DNA of 64,000 nucleotides from Eubacterium sp. MSJ-33 (GCF_022174665.1 NZ_CP076562.1:746001-810000); one strand, 5' to 3'. Positions 36,380-46,209 are shown, numbered from the stretch's first letter. Notes: generated by a model not told the origin, from the sequence alone. Numbers and translations are program-made.

Positions 36380-37426
36380 TCAGACTACTTCAAGTAATTT
36401 TTTCAATTGATCGGTAAAATGCTCTGCATGAATATACTCTTCATGTTTATCCATAATGTGTTTTATTTCAAACTGTGCCTCCTCTTCTGTCAAATAAGCC
36501 GAATACGACATAAACATAGGTTTATCTTTTTTTCCCTCAAAATAAATTGTCTTCTTTCCATCTTCAGATTCTTCAATTGATTTTATTCTTGCACCAAAAA
36601 CACATTTTACTATATAAAAATTTCTATTCTGGTTGGCAAAACTAAAGACACACTTATCAATATATGATGCAAATAATTCTTGTCCAACTTGTGGTGCCTC
36701 AACATCTGCAGTACTTATATAATTTAACTTATCATTTTTTTTAATAATTTTTTTCTGAACCAAAAGTAAGTACATTTCTTCAATCACAAAATTAGGATTG
36801 GATTCATTTATTGCAGTTTTGGAATCAACTTCTATTGAAAATACATCTAATAACTCCCTAATTCGCTGATAGTAATCAGAAGACTGCTTAAATTGCTTTC
36901 TAATTTTTAACAATTGTTCAGATTGAAATCCTTTTTTTAATAACGCATCAAGCAATGCAACAAATTTTTTACTCTCATAAACTAAATTTTGCAATGTCTC
37001 ATTATCTAATAATTCATACTTATATGTTAATCGCATCTTATATTCTTCTAACACAAATTCAATATTGATTTTAAATAATGACATATCTTTTGATTCGAGT
37101 CTCACAAATTTCTTTGAAACAGTACGAATAAAATCAATTTTTTCAGCGTGACCATCTAAATTCAATTTCAAACTGTATAGATCATACGGTGGCGCTAACA
37201 TCACTTTTTCTATAGTTTTATGTCTTTCTATCGGATACTGGCTTTCATTAATATTTTTAGTAATGTCTATAGAAGGGGAAAATGGCACTTTTCTTGGCTC
37301 TCCATATGTATCTATGTATTCTATTGCTTCAAGAAACTCTTTTCTCTCTTCTTCGTTTTTAAAATGTACAGTCAAGGTATAATTTTCATCCTTATGACTT
37401 AACATACTTCTTAATTTATTTCCCAT
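36380..37426 (-). CDS. AbiGii-like toxin candidate
   Basis: A 348-residue soluble protein, AT-rich, immediately after an AbiGi-like gene (two bases between stop and start). Lactococcal AbiG is a two-gene abortive-infection system in which AbiGi is regarded as the antitoxin and AbiGii as the toxin of about 400 residues. Features seen: a short N-terminal strand region (NYTLTVHFKNEEERKEFLEAIEYI), a central helical segment (KFVALLDALLKKGF) and a C-terminal beta-rich part. No catalytic motif is evident. The assignment rests mainly on the partner and layout. The ATG at 37426 lies nine bases after AAGGA; the longer TTG start overlaps the upstream gene. Confidence 0.5.
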   Translation of the reverse strand: MGNKLRSMLSHKDENYTLTVHFKNEEERKEFLEAIEYIDTYGEPRKVPFSPSIDITKNINESQYPIERHKTIEKVMLAPPYDLYSLKLNLDGHAEKIDFIRTVSKKFVRLESKDMSLFKINIEFVLEEYKMRLTYKYELLDNETLQNLVYESKKFVALLDALLKKGFQSEQLLKIRKQFKQSSDYYQRIRELLDVFSIEVDSKTAINESNPNFVIEEMYLLLVQKKIIKKNDKLNYISTADVEAPQVGQELFASYIDKCVFSFANQNRNFYIVKCVFGARIKSIEESEDGKKTIYFEGKKDKPMFMSYSAYLTEEEAQFEIKHIMDKHEEYIHAEHFTDQLKKLLEVV

Positions 37427-37428
37427 AT

Positions 37429-38355
37429 TTACCAATCCTTCTGAATATCTTCTATTACGAAAATCTTGCTAACCAGAATTAATTTTTTTAAAGTTATCAT
37501 ATCATCCTTTTCTCCAACAAAATTTTCTTCTGGTAACCCCATTATTTTTTCTATAAGTAAATTTCTATTATAATCGTCCGGAACAAATAAATATTTAATA
37601 TCTTCATAATTGAATTTTAACCATAATTCCGAATAATTTTCTTTCATCAAATTTCTACTTATCTGCCAGCCTTTATTTTGTAATTCTTCATCAAATAAAA
37701 TAACATCCACCTTGCTAATCTCTAACTGTTTCTGATCTGGTATATATCTCCACTCACATTCATCATGAAAATTTTTTCTAATTCGTACTTCTTGTGCATC
37801 TATTTCTCTTCTCATCGTTCCATATAGCGGCTTAATATATGCAAGTTTATTCAATAACTCATCCGCAATAATGTCATCTATATCTTCCTTGTCCAATACG
37901 CATTCAAAAGACTGTCTAAACTGCTTTATCATAGCCGACTTTTCATTTATATATTGAATCGGTTGCAAATTATTGTCAATACACCACTGCTTTGTAAATG
38001 CAATTCCATAACTACCATACAATGATACATGTGTATTTTTAGTTCTTATTTGTTCCCTTTGATTATCACTTAGTTCCTTATCATCTTGTTCAATAATCTC
38101 AATAGGGAAAGCTCTTGTAATATTATGTAATGGAATATCACAAAAGCACTTTTGTAAAACATGAATTTTCTCAATTGCTTTTCCGTTAAAATGTAATTTT
38201 AAATAACCAATATCTTCTTCGCAATATCTTGGAACCAATGCTTTTTTCTCTAGGGATTCCACTAAATAATCTAATCTTCCAACAAAATTGAATAATGCAT
38301 TTGCACTTTGTACATCATCAGGATTTGCAAGTGCTAAGTCAACTTTTTCGCCCAT
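37429..38355 (-). CDS. AbiGi-like abortive infection antitoxin
   Basis: A 308-residue protein resembling AbiGi: an N-terminal SANALFNFVGRLDYLVESLEKKALVPRYCEEDI, then CFCDIPLHNI, and HVSLYGSYGIAFTKQWCIDNNLQPI. The block of Cys-Phe-Cys-Asp-Ile-Pro followed by YGxYGIxxTKxW is characteristic of this family. AAGGAGAG precedes the ATG at 38355. AbiG systems stop phage growth by halting RNA synthesis in infected cells; that this copy is active is inferred. Codon and base composition are more AT-rich than the housekeeping genes in the window. Confidence 0.7.
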   Translation of the reverse strand: MGEKVDLALANPDDVQSANALFNFVGRLDYLVESLEKKALVPRYCEEDIGYLKLHFNGKAIEKIHVLQKCFCDIPLHNITRAFPIEIIEQDDKELSDNQREQIRTKNTHVSLYGSYGIAFTKQWCIDNNLQPIQYINEKSAMIKQFRQSFECVLDKEDIDDIIADELLNKLAYIKPLYGTMRREIDAQEVRIRKNFHDECEWRYIPDQKQLEISKVDVILFDEELQNKGWQISRNLMKENYSELWLKFNYEDIKYLFVPDDYNRNLLIEKIMGLPEENFVGEKDDMITLKKLILVSKIFVIEDIQKDW

Positions 38356-38503
38356 TTTCTCTCCTTCAACTATGTAAATTATCACTTTAGCTTGCTTTGA
38401 TTTACTTTATCACCCAATTATCTAACATATCAAAAATAAATTACAAACGTTATAATATTTTTTCTATTTTGAATTTATTATATTTTTCTATACAAATTAC
38501 ATT

Positions 38504-39412
38504 TTAATCTAATGTATTTGCTCTATTTTTTATCAAGACATCCTTAATAAATCTCATTTCTCTCTTATCAGGTAAATGGTTTGCATATATTTTCTTTTGT
38601 GAAGATGCTACCATTGATTTTAATATTTCTTCTCGATTATTCTCATTAATATTAAACAAAAAATTTTTAGGAACATGTTTCTTATGTTCTTCCCCAAATA
38701 AAAACAAACACAGCTCTGAAGTAATTGGGAAAATTATTTTTCCATATTCAATACAAGGATACTTCTTTGAATGTATAAATACTGGTTTGTCAGAAGTTAC
38801 TATTTTCGCCTGCTTATCAACGCCAATACCAAACGACATCTTTTTTATTGGGTCTATCAAAGCATTAAATACTTGCAACTCTTTGCTATCATTTTTGATT
38901 TCATAAAAAAAAGGTAAACAAAACAGCCTTGCTATATTTTTTGCCTGTTTAACATTAATTTTATCTCCCCATGTTTCAAATCCAACTTTTTCAGCCAATT
39001 TCAAAGTCAGCGGCATCCTCAATATCTGAATTACAATATATGTTGCCCAAAAACTTTTTTCTTTATTTGAGAGAAAACATTTTGTTTTTAAATTATCTTT
39101 TAAAAAAGCTTTTCTCTCAAGTATATCTCTATATTCACTAAACATTCTTTCCATTATAGAGAAAAATTTTTCCAAATAATTTGAACATACAATTTCTCCA
39201 TCATTTCCTGTAACTTCATACAAATACTCACTATAACAAATAGATTTAATTGGAACTGGCTTCATAATATGATTTTGTCCTTTATCCCAAAAATAAATTG
39301 TATACTCTTTTGATAATCGTATGTCTCCCTTATGGTATTCTGGTGAAAACCCTCTCAAATATACCTGTGGAATATAATGTTGTTTCTTTGTAATATCACT
39401 TTTCTTTGACAT
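38504..39412 (-). CDS. DUF4238 family protein
   Basis: A 302-residue protein starting KKSDITKKQHYIPQVYLRGFSPE, the KKQHYxPxxYLRxF motif that marks DUF4238. The family occurs in mobile and defence regions and has no established activity; the conserved His and Arg suggest a nuclease-like role, which is a guess. Strongly AT-rich, standing alone between the AbiG pair (148 bp away) and the DUF262 gene (136 bp away). Confidence 0.75.
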   Translation of the reverse strand: MSKKSDITKKQHYIPQVYLRGFSPEYHKGDIRLSKEYTIYFWDKGQNHIMKPVPIKSICYSEYLYEVTGNDGEIVCSNYLEKFFSIMERMFSEYRDILERKAFLKDNLKTKCFLSNKEKSFWATYIVIQILRMPLTLKLAEKVGFETWGDKINVKQAKNIARLFCLPFFYEIKNDSKELQVFNALIDPIKKMSFGIGVDKQAKIVTSDKPVFIHSKKYPCIEYGKIIFPITSELCLFLFGEEHKKHVPKNFLFNINENNREEILKSMVASSQKKIYANHLPDKREMRFIKDVLIKNRANTLD

Positions 39413-39548
39413 TTTAGTTCACTTTCTAAAATAATATCTTCTCTCTTCAACTCAAAATTTTATTCAAAGGCGTTTTTATTAGCCTCTACGCAAGCCCCCA
39501 CTTATTAAAGCTCAAATATTATTAACATTTTATCGACAAGGTAAATCT

Positions 39549-41360
39549 CTACAACCCCTTATAATACTTTTCCACCAGTTTTGCCATCAGTTTTCTTCTT
39601 TCAACCAAGAAAGCATCATAATCATCAACTGTCATCCCTATAACATCTTGTGGAATAGCGTTTTCGTCAAGATTTCTCATCAAACTGTCTCTATCCGCTA
39701 TATTACCAAATGCTATAGAATTATTTTCACATTGTTCAATTACTTTTCCAAAATATATATTAGGAGCATCATCCTTAACTGCCTTATTAACCTGTGTATC
39801 AAGATAAGTGAAATTCGCAACCTGATTATATCTTCCTTTGGAATCTACACCATTCTTCTTCAGATATGCTTTAGGGAAGATATGGTGCACATCCCCTGAT
39901 ATATTAATAAGATCTGAAATCATTGTTCCATGCATAAATAGCGAATTACAATTCAGATTCACCTGTGCTGCAAGAAATGTATTAAATGCCGGGCTATTTG
40001 TCGATGTCGTCTCCAAATTCTGCGGTAATGTAATATTCCAAAATGTGTCTGATAAAACAGAAGCCTCCACCTCGTTAAAAAAGTTTATAAAACCTTTTTC
40101 ATTTATAAGCCTAATATCTCTACTCATAACAGATTCTGGTGAAGTTATATACCTTCCTGTTAATGTTGACAACACAAACCATTTCTGTACATGATGCTTT
40201 ATCTGATCGCGCGGAATCGTAGTATCTTTCAATAATTTCAGATATAACATATATGCAAAATCAAGGGTCATTTGCGAATTAAGCTGCTTACTGGACTTAT
40301 ACCCCGCCCCTTTGATTGCAATCACAAACTGATTGAAGTTATATTCGTTTATAAACACTTTTATTCCTTCGCCCAGTTTATAATAGGAATCTTCCACAAT
40401 ATCATCTTTAAACTCACGTGTTACAAAATCTCTTCCAGAAAGCAAGCTTACCAAATCTGCCAATTTTGCTCTATCAAAACTATACATAAATGAAACACGT
40501 AACATATCTCCATAATCTGGATCATAGATATCTTCATTATCTCTTGCCAGCCATTTTATCTTTGCAGCATATTCTGTCTTTTCAAATTCTTCATCTTTTA
40601 TCATTTGTGGATAAAAATCCGGCTTCACAGCTAAATGACAGAAGTAATCCACCACTTTTCGTAAAGTATTTCCACCATGTATTGTATCAGATGCCATCTT
40701 TGACATAACAAAATCAGATTGACTCAACGCAGTTCCCTTTGAGTTGATTCGAATAAATATCTCGGTTACCTCATCAATATCCAATGTATGATCCAGTTCG
40801 ATAACTCCAATCTGTCGATTTGCAATTCCCTTCAAACTCATAATTGCATTATTTATTTCGTTTGGTTTCACATCTGAATTATTCTCACAATATTTAATTG
40901 CAAAATCAAATGGATCAAACTCATTCTTAAATACTTCTGCTATATCAGGAATCCACTTCTTATCCTTGAGGTGTGAAGCATCTTGAACTGCAAACATCTT
41001 GTCCGAATCCTTCGCAAGCGGATTGAAAGCAATTTTTATTCTATCTTTATTAAAATCTTCATCCAACACCTCAAGTCCTGAAACAGCCGCCATAAGAGCA
41101 GTAATTCTTTGCTGCCCATCAATAAGTACACGTTTACCATTTGCCACTGAACCATCCTTTGTATGAACATCCGGATTTTTCCACGTAATAATATATCCTG
41201 TAGGATATCCATTATAAAGTGAATCAATCAAATCCCTTACCTGTGCTCTCTTCCATACAAAAGGTCTTTGAATCTCTGGTATAACAAAATCTCCCGCTTC
41301 TATAAAACCGAGTATTGCACTAATATTATACTGCATTAATGTAAATTTCTCACCCTGCAT
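39549..41360 (-). CDS. DUF262 / DUF1524 HNH nuclease (GmrSD-like)
   Basis: A 603-residue protein. The N-terminal DUF262 domain (about residues 10-230) is a ParB-like nucleotide-binding fold with VIPEIQRPFVWKR, SLYNGYPTGYIITW and the signature VLIDGQQRITAL. The C-terminal part (about 480-560) has the HNH-type DUF1524 core DVHHIFPKAYLKKNG followed by NQVANFTYLD. This is the layout of GmrSD type IV restriction enzymes, which cut modified phage DNA, although those act alone. Here the gene ends a five-gene cluster, 25 bp after the KAP NTPase. AAGGAG precedes the ATG. Confidence 0.88.
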   Translation of the reverse strand: MQGEKFTLMQYNISAILGFIEAGDFVIPEIQRPFVWKRAQVRDLIDSLYNGYPTGYIITWKNPDVHTKDGSVANGKRVLIDGQQRITALMAAVSGLEVLDEDFNKDRIKIAFNPLAKDSDKMFAVQDASHLKDKKWIPDIAEVFKNEFDPFDFAIKYCENNSDVKPNEINNAIMSLKGIANRQIGVIELDHTLDIDEVTEIFIRINSKGTALSQSDFVMSKMASDTIHGGNTLRKVVDYFCHLAVKPDFYPQMIKDEEFEKTEYAAKIKWLARDNEDIYDPDYGDMLRVSFMYSFDRAKLADLVSLLSGRDFVTREFKDDIVEDSYYKLGEGIKVFINEYNFNQFVIAIKGAGYKSSKQLNSQMTLDFAYMLYLKLLKDTTIPRDQIKHHVQKWFVLSTLTGRYITSPESVMSRDIRLINEKGFINFFNEVEASVLSDTFWNITLPQNLETTSTNSPAFNTFLAAQVNLNCNSLFMHGTMISDLINISGDVHHIFPKAYLKKNGVDSKGRYNQVANFTYLDTQVNKAVKDDAPNIYFGKVIEQCENNSIAFGNIADRDSLMRNLDENAIPQDVIGMTVDDYDAFLVERRKLMAKLVEKYYKGL

Positions 41361-41385
41361 ACTTTTATCTCCTTCTTTATTATTG

Positions 41386-42750
41386 TTATATCAAATCCGC
41401 ATAATCCGACAATACACTTGCTGTCCTAATTGCCATTATTTTTGATCCTTTGAAAAACTCATACTCCCCTAATGTAACGCTATCTTCCCCTTCGTATGTA
41501 TTAACAAATATGGCTTCATATAATCGCTTAATTACTTGTTCTGGTGAGACAATTTCCTTTTTTTCTGCATCTTTATCAAAATCTTCATTACCACCTAACA
41601 TACCTTTTAATATACGTTTACCACGATCAGAATTCAATAATTTTATTAATGGAGTGACATCTTTCCCACTGACAAAATCATCGTATCGAGAAATATCTAC
41701 AATCTTTAATCCTATTAACAATGGAACAATATACACGATAATAATCCACCTTCCTGCACCTTCCGAAAAACTAAAATTATAATTCTTACTATTACGTATT
41801 GGCTTAAAAATTGCTGTTTTTACTTGTAAATAAAATTTTGTAATTTCTCGCAATTCAAAATTATACATTTTTATTATTCTTTTCATTATCGTATCTACAT
41901 AATGTATAGACGAAAATCCTATTTCATCATAAAAAAGATCAATATCGGCTGGTGGCAAAGCAATCCTTAATCCAAAAAAGCGATCCAAATATCTGCTCGC
42001 ATCAAATTCCGTACCATAATGATGTTTTATTGTATGTTGTAACTGATCTAAATTAACAGAAAAAACAAACGTGATTCTTTCATCGATCAAATAATGTTTT
42101 ACCTGTTCAAGTAGTTGAACAGCAAAACGCGGGTTGCATCGATCCAATTCATCAATAAAAATCACTAATCGATTTGCCCTTTCCCCTAGTAGGCCTGTGA
42201 GAAATTCTTTAATTTTTCCTTCAATATTCTTTTGCTCCTTAAACTTTGTAAACGGATCTTCTGATGTGAATGCATCTTTAATTTTTTTTATGTTCCATCC
42301 ACTTATTGATTCAATAATTACGTCTGCCACATTTACAATTTTTTTATCTGACAAAGAAAAATCAACACTTAATTGTTTTGTGATTTCATATATTAATGAT
42401 AGTATAGGTTCAGTATCATTATCATTTTCCCATGCATCGTAATACACTGAAATAATTGAAGTCTCTGTATTTTCATCTACGTTTAATTGTGGTAATTTTG
42501 ATATTATTTTATTTCTTAAATTTCCTTCCATATTGCTATAAGAATTAAAAGCACTAATTACCATTTTAGTTTGACGAACAAAAAATGTTTTTCCACTTCC
42601 CCACCTACCATCAATTGCAATTGCACTCTGCTGTTCCTGACATTGTAATATCTTGTAAAAATTTGCAATATCTTTATTTCGTTTAATTGCGTCTTTGACG
42701 AAAAAATCAATTAAATTTTCTTCCGTTGGTAACATTTCATAGCTCTTCAT
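41386..42750 (-). CDS. KAP-family P-loop NTPase
   Basis: A 454-residue STAND-like NTPase. Walker A is IDGRWGSGKTFFV near residue 48; Walker B is RLVIFIDELDRCNPRFAVQLLEQ near residue 196, followed by sensor region FVFSVNLDQLQHTIKHHYG and an arginine-rich DASRYLDRFFGLRI. A hydrophobic segment (RWIIIVYIVPLLIGLKI, about 330-347) fits the membrane-linked nature of KAP proteins. KAP NTPases recur in phage defence systems as signal-transducing or assembling ATPases. GGGGGA is the ribosome site. It lies 44 bp after a small membrane-protein gene, a plausible physical partner. Confidence 0.88.
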   Translation of the reverse strand: MKSYEMLPTEENLIDFFVKDAIKRNKDIANFYKILQCQEQQSAIAIDGRWGSGKTFFVRQTKMVISAFNSYSNMEGNLRNKIISKLPQLNVDENTETSIISVYYDAWENDNDTEPILSLIYEITKQLSVDFSLSDKKIVNVADVIIESISGWNIKKIKDAFTSEDPFTKFKEQKNIEGKIKEFLTGLLGERANRLVIFIDELDRCNPRFAVQLLEQVKHYLIDERITFVFSVNLDQLQHTIKHHYGTEFDASRYLDRFFGLRIALPPADIDLFYDEIGFSSIHYVDTIMKRIIKMYNFELREITKFYLQVKTAIFKPIRNSKNYNFSFSEGAGRWIIIVYIVPLLIGLKIVDISRYDDFVSGKDVTPLIKLLNSDRGKRILKGMLGGNEDFDKDAEKKEIVSPEQVIKRLYEAIFVNTYEGEDSVTLGEYEFFKGSKIMAIRTASVLSDYADLI

Positions 42751-42794
42751 AATTTAATCCCCCTTTGTTCCATTAAATTCATATTAATCCTAAC

Positions 42795-43154
42795 TTACCA
42801 ATTCCTTTTTCTTCGTTGCCAAATCAGATATATAGCAAAAGCACTCCCAAATACTCCTATTCCACATACCAAAATCCACCATTTATAATTTGGTATTTGG
42901 GAAACCCTCTTATATATTCTTATAATTGTCGCAGTCATATAAAAAATGCTAACAAATACTACAAACCTAATTGTCCAATGAAGAATATGTCCTGCCCCGC
43001 GACTATTTATAGAATTGTTTCGATACAATCGTCCCACCAAACTATAAGCCACATGATATGAAATGATACCAATACATCCCATCACAAGATAATCATAAAT
43101 TACATTATCAAATAAAGAAAATGAATCCACTAAATAATTGAACAAATATTTCAA
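42795..43154 (-). CDS. Small membrane protein with three predicted helices
   Basis: A 119-residue protein with three hydrophobic segments (about 20-40, IYDYLVMGCIGIISYHVAYSL; 60-83, FVVFVSIFYMTATII; 92-112, WWILVCGIGVFGSAFAIYLI) and a basic C-terminal tail QRRKRNW. No family is recognised. It sits 14 bp after the helicase gene and 44 bp before the KAP NTPase, all on one strand. Membrane proteins in such positions often act as effectors or anchors in defence systems; this is inference. Confidence 0.75.
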   Translation of the reverse strand: MKYLFNYLVDSFSLFDNVIYDYLVMGCIGIISYHVAYSLVGRLYRNNSINSRGAGHILHWTIRFVVFVSIFYMTATIIRIYKRVSQIPNYKWWILVCGIGVFGSAFAIYLIWQRRKRNW

Positions 43155-43168
43155 TTGTTATCCTCCTT

Positions 43169-45646
43169 TTACACATCTACATTCCTATACCTTCTCTGAT
43201 AATAATCCATCGTCCGATACCTAATCACATCCCTCATCTGATCTACGAACACTGGATTATCAATTACATCTTGCAGTTTCTCGCTAAGTGCCAGCGCACA
43301 TCCATCACGTTTCACAAAGAATCCATCTCCAGATAACTGCAAGTAATTCACTGGCATTTTCAGAATCTTATTTATATGCTCTTTATCTGAAATCGCCATG
43401 TACTTCTCATAGGTCATATTCTTGTCCAAGTCCTTCCAGTTTGTTCCGGTTGAGAAGAACTCTTTCCAGCTTGCAAGCAACTGCTGCTCCGTGACTTCCA
43501 TTCGGATGTCTCCATGATTGTAAAATGCCATAAGCACCGGCATCTTATAGACTTTTGACATCTTTGTTGTCTCAATCAAACAGACAAATTTGTAACCTTC
43601 TCCCTGTAAAAATTCCTTTTCTTCTTCTGATAACTCATTCAAATTCTTTTTATAATCCAAATAAAAATTAAATGGATTCTCCTTGGAATGCTGCATCGCT
43701 AACTGATATACGTCATCATCCATATATGTAAATAATTCCAGTCTGGACGGGGATTTATCAAGCAGATTCTTCACACGATAATATTCACCACGTATGCAAT
43801 CCTTTACCCGCAGGGTACGTTTATCCATCTCCGCAAAAAGATCAATAAGTTCCAGATCAAAATCAATCATGCAATCATCTGGGAAATCTGTCCGATCCGC
43901 TGGATTGTATGTCTTTGTCTCCGAAAATGTCTTTCCTGTCAGTAAGAATCGTACACGTCCAGCTTTCTCATAATTTCCGATAAAATCAAGGACATTCAGA
44001 TACTCTTTGCCTCTGTTCTTTCGAAGTCCCCTGCCAAGCTGCTGCAGGAAAACAATTGGTGATTCCGTTGGGCGCAGGAACATCACCATATCAACAGCCG
44101 GTATATCCACGCCTTCATTGAACATATCTACAGAGAAAATCACTCTGATTTCGCCCTGCATCAGTTTTTGGATTGCTATACTTCTATCTTCTGTGTACTC
44201 TCCATGTGCATCGCTATACACCGCCACCGAAGGAATGCCCCTTCTGCAGAATTCCTTTGCCATATCCTTTGCATGCTCCTTGGAACAGCAGAACCCTAAT
44301 GCACGCTTCGAGCCATATTTACAATAATTTTTATAAATCAATTCATACCGACGTTCATTTCCGATATATGTTTTATTCAATTCCCTGTCATCATATTTTC
44401 CTCGCACCTGATGCAATTGCGAATAATCTGTCTTATCGAAGATTCCATAGTAATGAAACGGAACCAGCATCCCCTTATTAATCGCATCTTTGAGCGAAAT
44501 CTCATATGGCACGTTATAGTCACAGATTTCATAGATGTTTCTACCATCCATGCGTTCCGGAGTCGCAGTCAATCCAAGCAGAAACTGTGGTTTGAAATAC
44601 TCCACAATCCGCATATACTGATCATTTACTGCATGGTGGAATTCATCTATGACCACATAATCAAAATAATTCTTTGGAAAATACGTTTCATTTAGATATT
44701 CGGATTTTCCTAAGGTTGCAACTGATGCAAATATCACAGATTTATCTGTGCATTTCTCATTGCCATCGAAAAATCCATAATCATCTGATTTTCTGACATT
44801 TTTGAATGAGTTCGCCGCCTGCCTCAGGATTTCTTCCTTGTGTGCCACAAATAAAACCCGCTTGTACTTTTCTGAATCAAATGCCGCAAGATAGGTCTTT
44901 CCTACACCGGTTGCCGCCGATATCAGTGCGCGTCTGGCTCCCTCTGCGCGCGTGTGTTCCAAGGTGCATAGTGCTTCTATCTGAGCATCTCTTGGCTCAA
45001 ATAATTCTTTAACTTTCTCGTCTTCCGACTCCGCATCATACCGTTCCAAATCCTTTGATACTGCCGGCTTGTGCCAATTTTTTGAATATTTACGCAGCTC
45101 TTCGTCATCAATTGCAATGGAATGATTCTGAAACAGATCTTCAAATGTCTCGTAAAACTTATCGTAACTCTCCGGATCTGTTGTACTACGGAAGCGATAG
45201 TTCCACTCAATACCAGAAGTGAGCGCACTTCTTGATACATTCGAAGAACCTATGTAAATTTCACTATAATCTTCGTAATGGAAAATATAAGATTTTGGAT
45301 GAAACGAGCGATTTTTCTCGTTATAAAAACGTAGATCTATCTGATCTCCCAATTTGCGTTTAATTAGATACAATGCAGACGGCTGTGTAATCCCGAGATA
45401 ATTTCCTGTTAAAATACGTATCTTTGCTCCGCGCTTCAATGCATTCTCCAGATCTTCAATCAGCATTTTTACACCAGATTCCATCAGAAAAGAAACAATG
45501 ATATCAACGCTGTCTGCTTTTTGAAAGCTATGAAGCAACTGAAAATAGAGATGCATCCTTGCATCTCTATCACCAGTCATAGCATCTGTTATAAAATCAT
45601 AGTCCACATTTGTATTTAATTCTTTCGCATGATTAAATTCAGCCAT
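43169..45646 (-). CDS. PLD-nuclease / superfamily 2 helicase
   Basis: An 825-residue protein joining a phospholipase-D-like nuclease to a type III restriction-like helicase. The nuclease part (about 1-175) has the single HxK motif in SFHPKSYIFHYEDYSEIYIGSSNVSRSAL. The helicase (about 210-590) has Walker A ISAATGVGKTYLA, DEAH-type box YVVIDEFHHAVND, motif III LLGLTATPERMDG, and motif VI FLQQLGRGLRKNRGKEY. The last about 230 residues form a C-terminal region without recognised motifs. Its start overlaps the methyltransferase end by 31 bp. It probably loads on or clears foreign DNA. Confidence 0.88.
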   Translation of the reverse strand: MAEFNHAKELNTNVDYDFITDAMTGDRDARMHLYFQLLHSFQKADSVDIIVSFLMESGVKMLIEDLENALKRGAKIRILTGNYLGITQPSALYLIKRKLGDQIDLRFYNEKNRSFHPKSYIFHYEDYSEIYIGSSNVSRSALTSGIEWNYRFRSTTDPESYDKFYETFEDLFQNHSIAIDDEELRKYSKNWHKPAVSKDLERYDAESEDEKVKELFEPRDAQIEALCTLEHTRAEGARRALISAATGVGKTYLAAFDSEKYKRVLFVAHKEEILRQAANSFKNVRKSDDYGFFDGNEKCTDKSVIFASVATLGKSEYLNETYFPKNYFDYVVIDEFHHAVNDQYMRIVEYFKPQFLLGLTATPERMDGRNIYEICDYNVPYEISLKDAINKGMLVPFHYYGIFDKTDYSQLHQVRGKYDDRELNKTYIGNERRYELIYKNYCKYGSKRALGFCCSKEHAKDMAKEFCRRGIPSVAVYSDAHGEYTEDRSIAIQKLMQGEIRVIFSVDMFNEGVDIPAVDMVMFLRPTESPIVFLQQLGRGLRKNRGKEYLNVLDFIGNYEKAGRVRFLLTGKTFSETKTYNPADRTDFPDDCMIDFDLELIDLFAEMDKRTLRVKDCIRGEYYRVKNLLDKSPSRLELFTYMDDDVYQLAMQHSKENPFNFYLDYKKNLNELSEEEKEFLQGEGYKFVCLIETTKMSKVYKMPVLMAFYNHGDIRMEVTEQQLLASWKEFFSTGTNWKDLDKNMTYEKYMAISDKEHINKILKMPVNYLQLSGDGFFVKRDGCALALSEKLQDVIDNPVFVDQMRDVIRYRTMDYYQRRYRNVDV

Positions 45647-46209
45647 TTTTCTTCATTTCTCCCTTGTCTGACGTCCCCTGTAATCCAAGCTTCTTCTATC
45701 TGTATCTCTGCAATATCTGCAATGAAATCACGGAATGCATCTTCCGTGAAGTCCGTGAAATACCGTCCGTTTCGTTCCCCTTCGAAATCCCCGTACTTAA
45801 AAGAAGTATAGATAATGCCCTGTTCTTTCAACGCATCTGCCATCTTCACCAAGACAGCCTTCAATTCCTGTTTCGGAAGATGCAGAATCGATGAACACGC
45901 CCATATGCCATCGTATTTTTCTGCTTCCTTAAGTTCTTGGAACAGCATCTGCTTTACAGATATCCCAGCATAATCACTCGCAATCCTGCATAGCTCTTCG
46001 GAACCATCGGTTGCCTCTACATGCATACCGTGTTCCTGAAAATATTTTGTATCTCTTCCAGATCCACAGCCAAAATCTAGTACAAGGCTTCCTTTGTCCA
46101 GTAGCTTCAGGAATCTGTCCTGCGTTTCGTGGAAATCTACAGATACAGTTCCTGTTGCAAAGCTTTGTGCATTCTGATTGTAATAATCAAGTGTTGGTGT
46201 GCTGTTCAT
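45616..46209 (-). CDS. Class I SAM-dependent methyltransferase
   Basis: A 197-residue Rossmann methyltransferase with motif I LVLDFGCGSGRDTKYF, the acidic end of strand 2 in VEATDGSEEL, and motif III-like region YDGIWACSSILHLPKQEL. The Ser-Ser-Ile-Leu-His block resembles small-molecule or TehB-type enzymes rather than DNA methylases; there is no DPPY/NPPF. Its end overlaps the helicase gene by 31 bp, so the two are translationally coupled and it leads the five-gene cluster. Substrate unknown. Confidence 0.85.
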   Translation of the reverse strand: MNSTPTLDYYNQNAQSFATGTVSVDFHETQDRFLKLLDKGSLVLDFGCGSGRDTKYFQEHGMHVEATDGSEELCRIASDYAGISVKQMLFQELKEAEKYDGIWACSSILHLPKQELKAVLVKMADALKEQGIIYTSFKYGDFEGERNGRYFTDFTEDAFRDFIADIAEIQIEEAWITGDVRQGRNEEKWLNLIMRKN

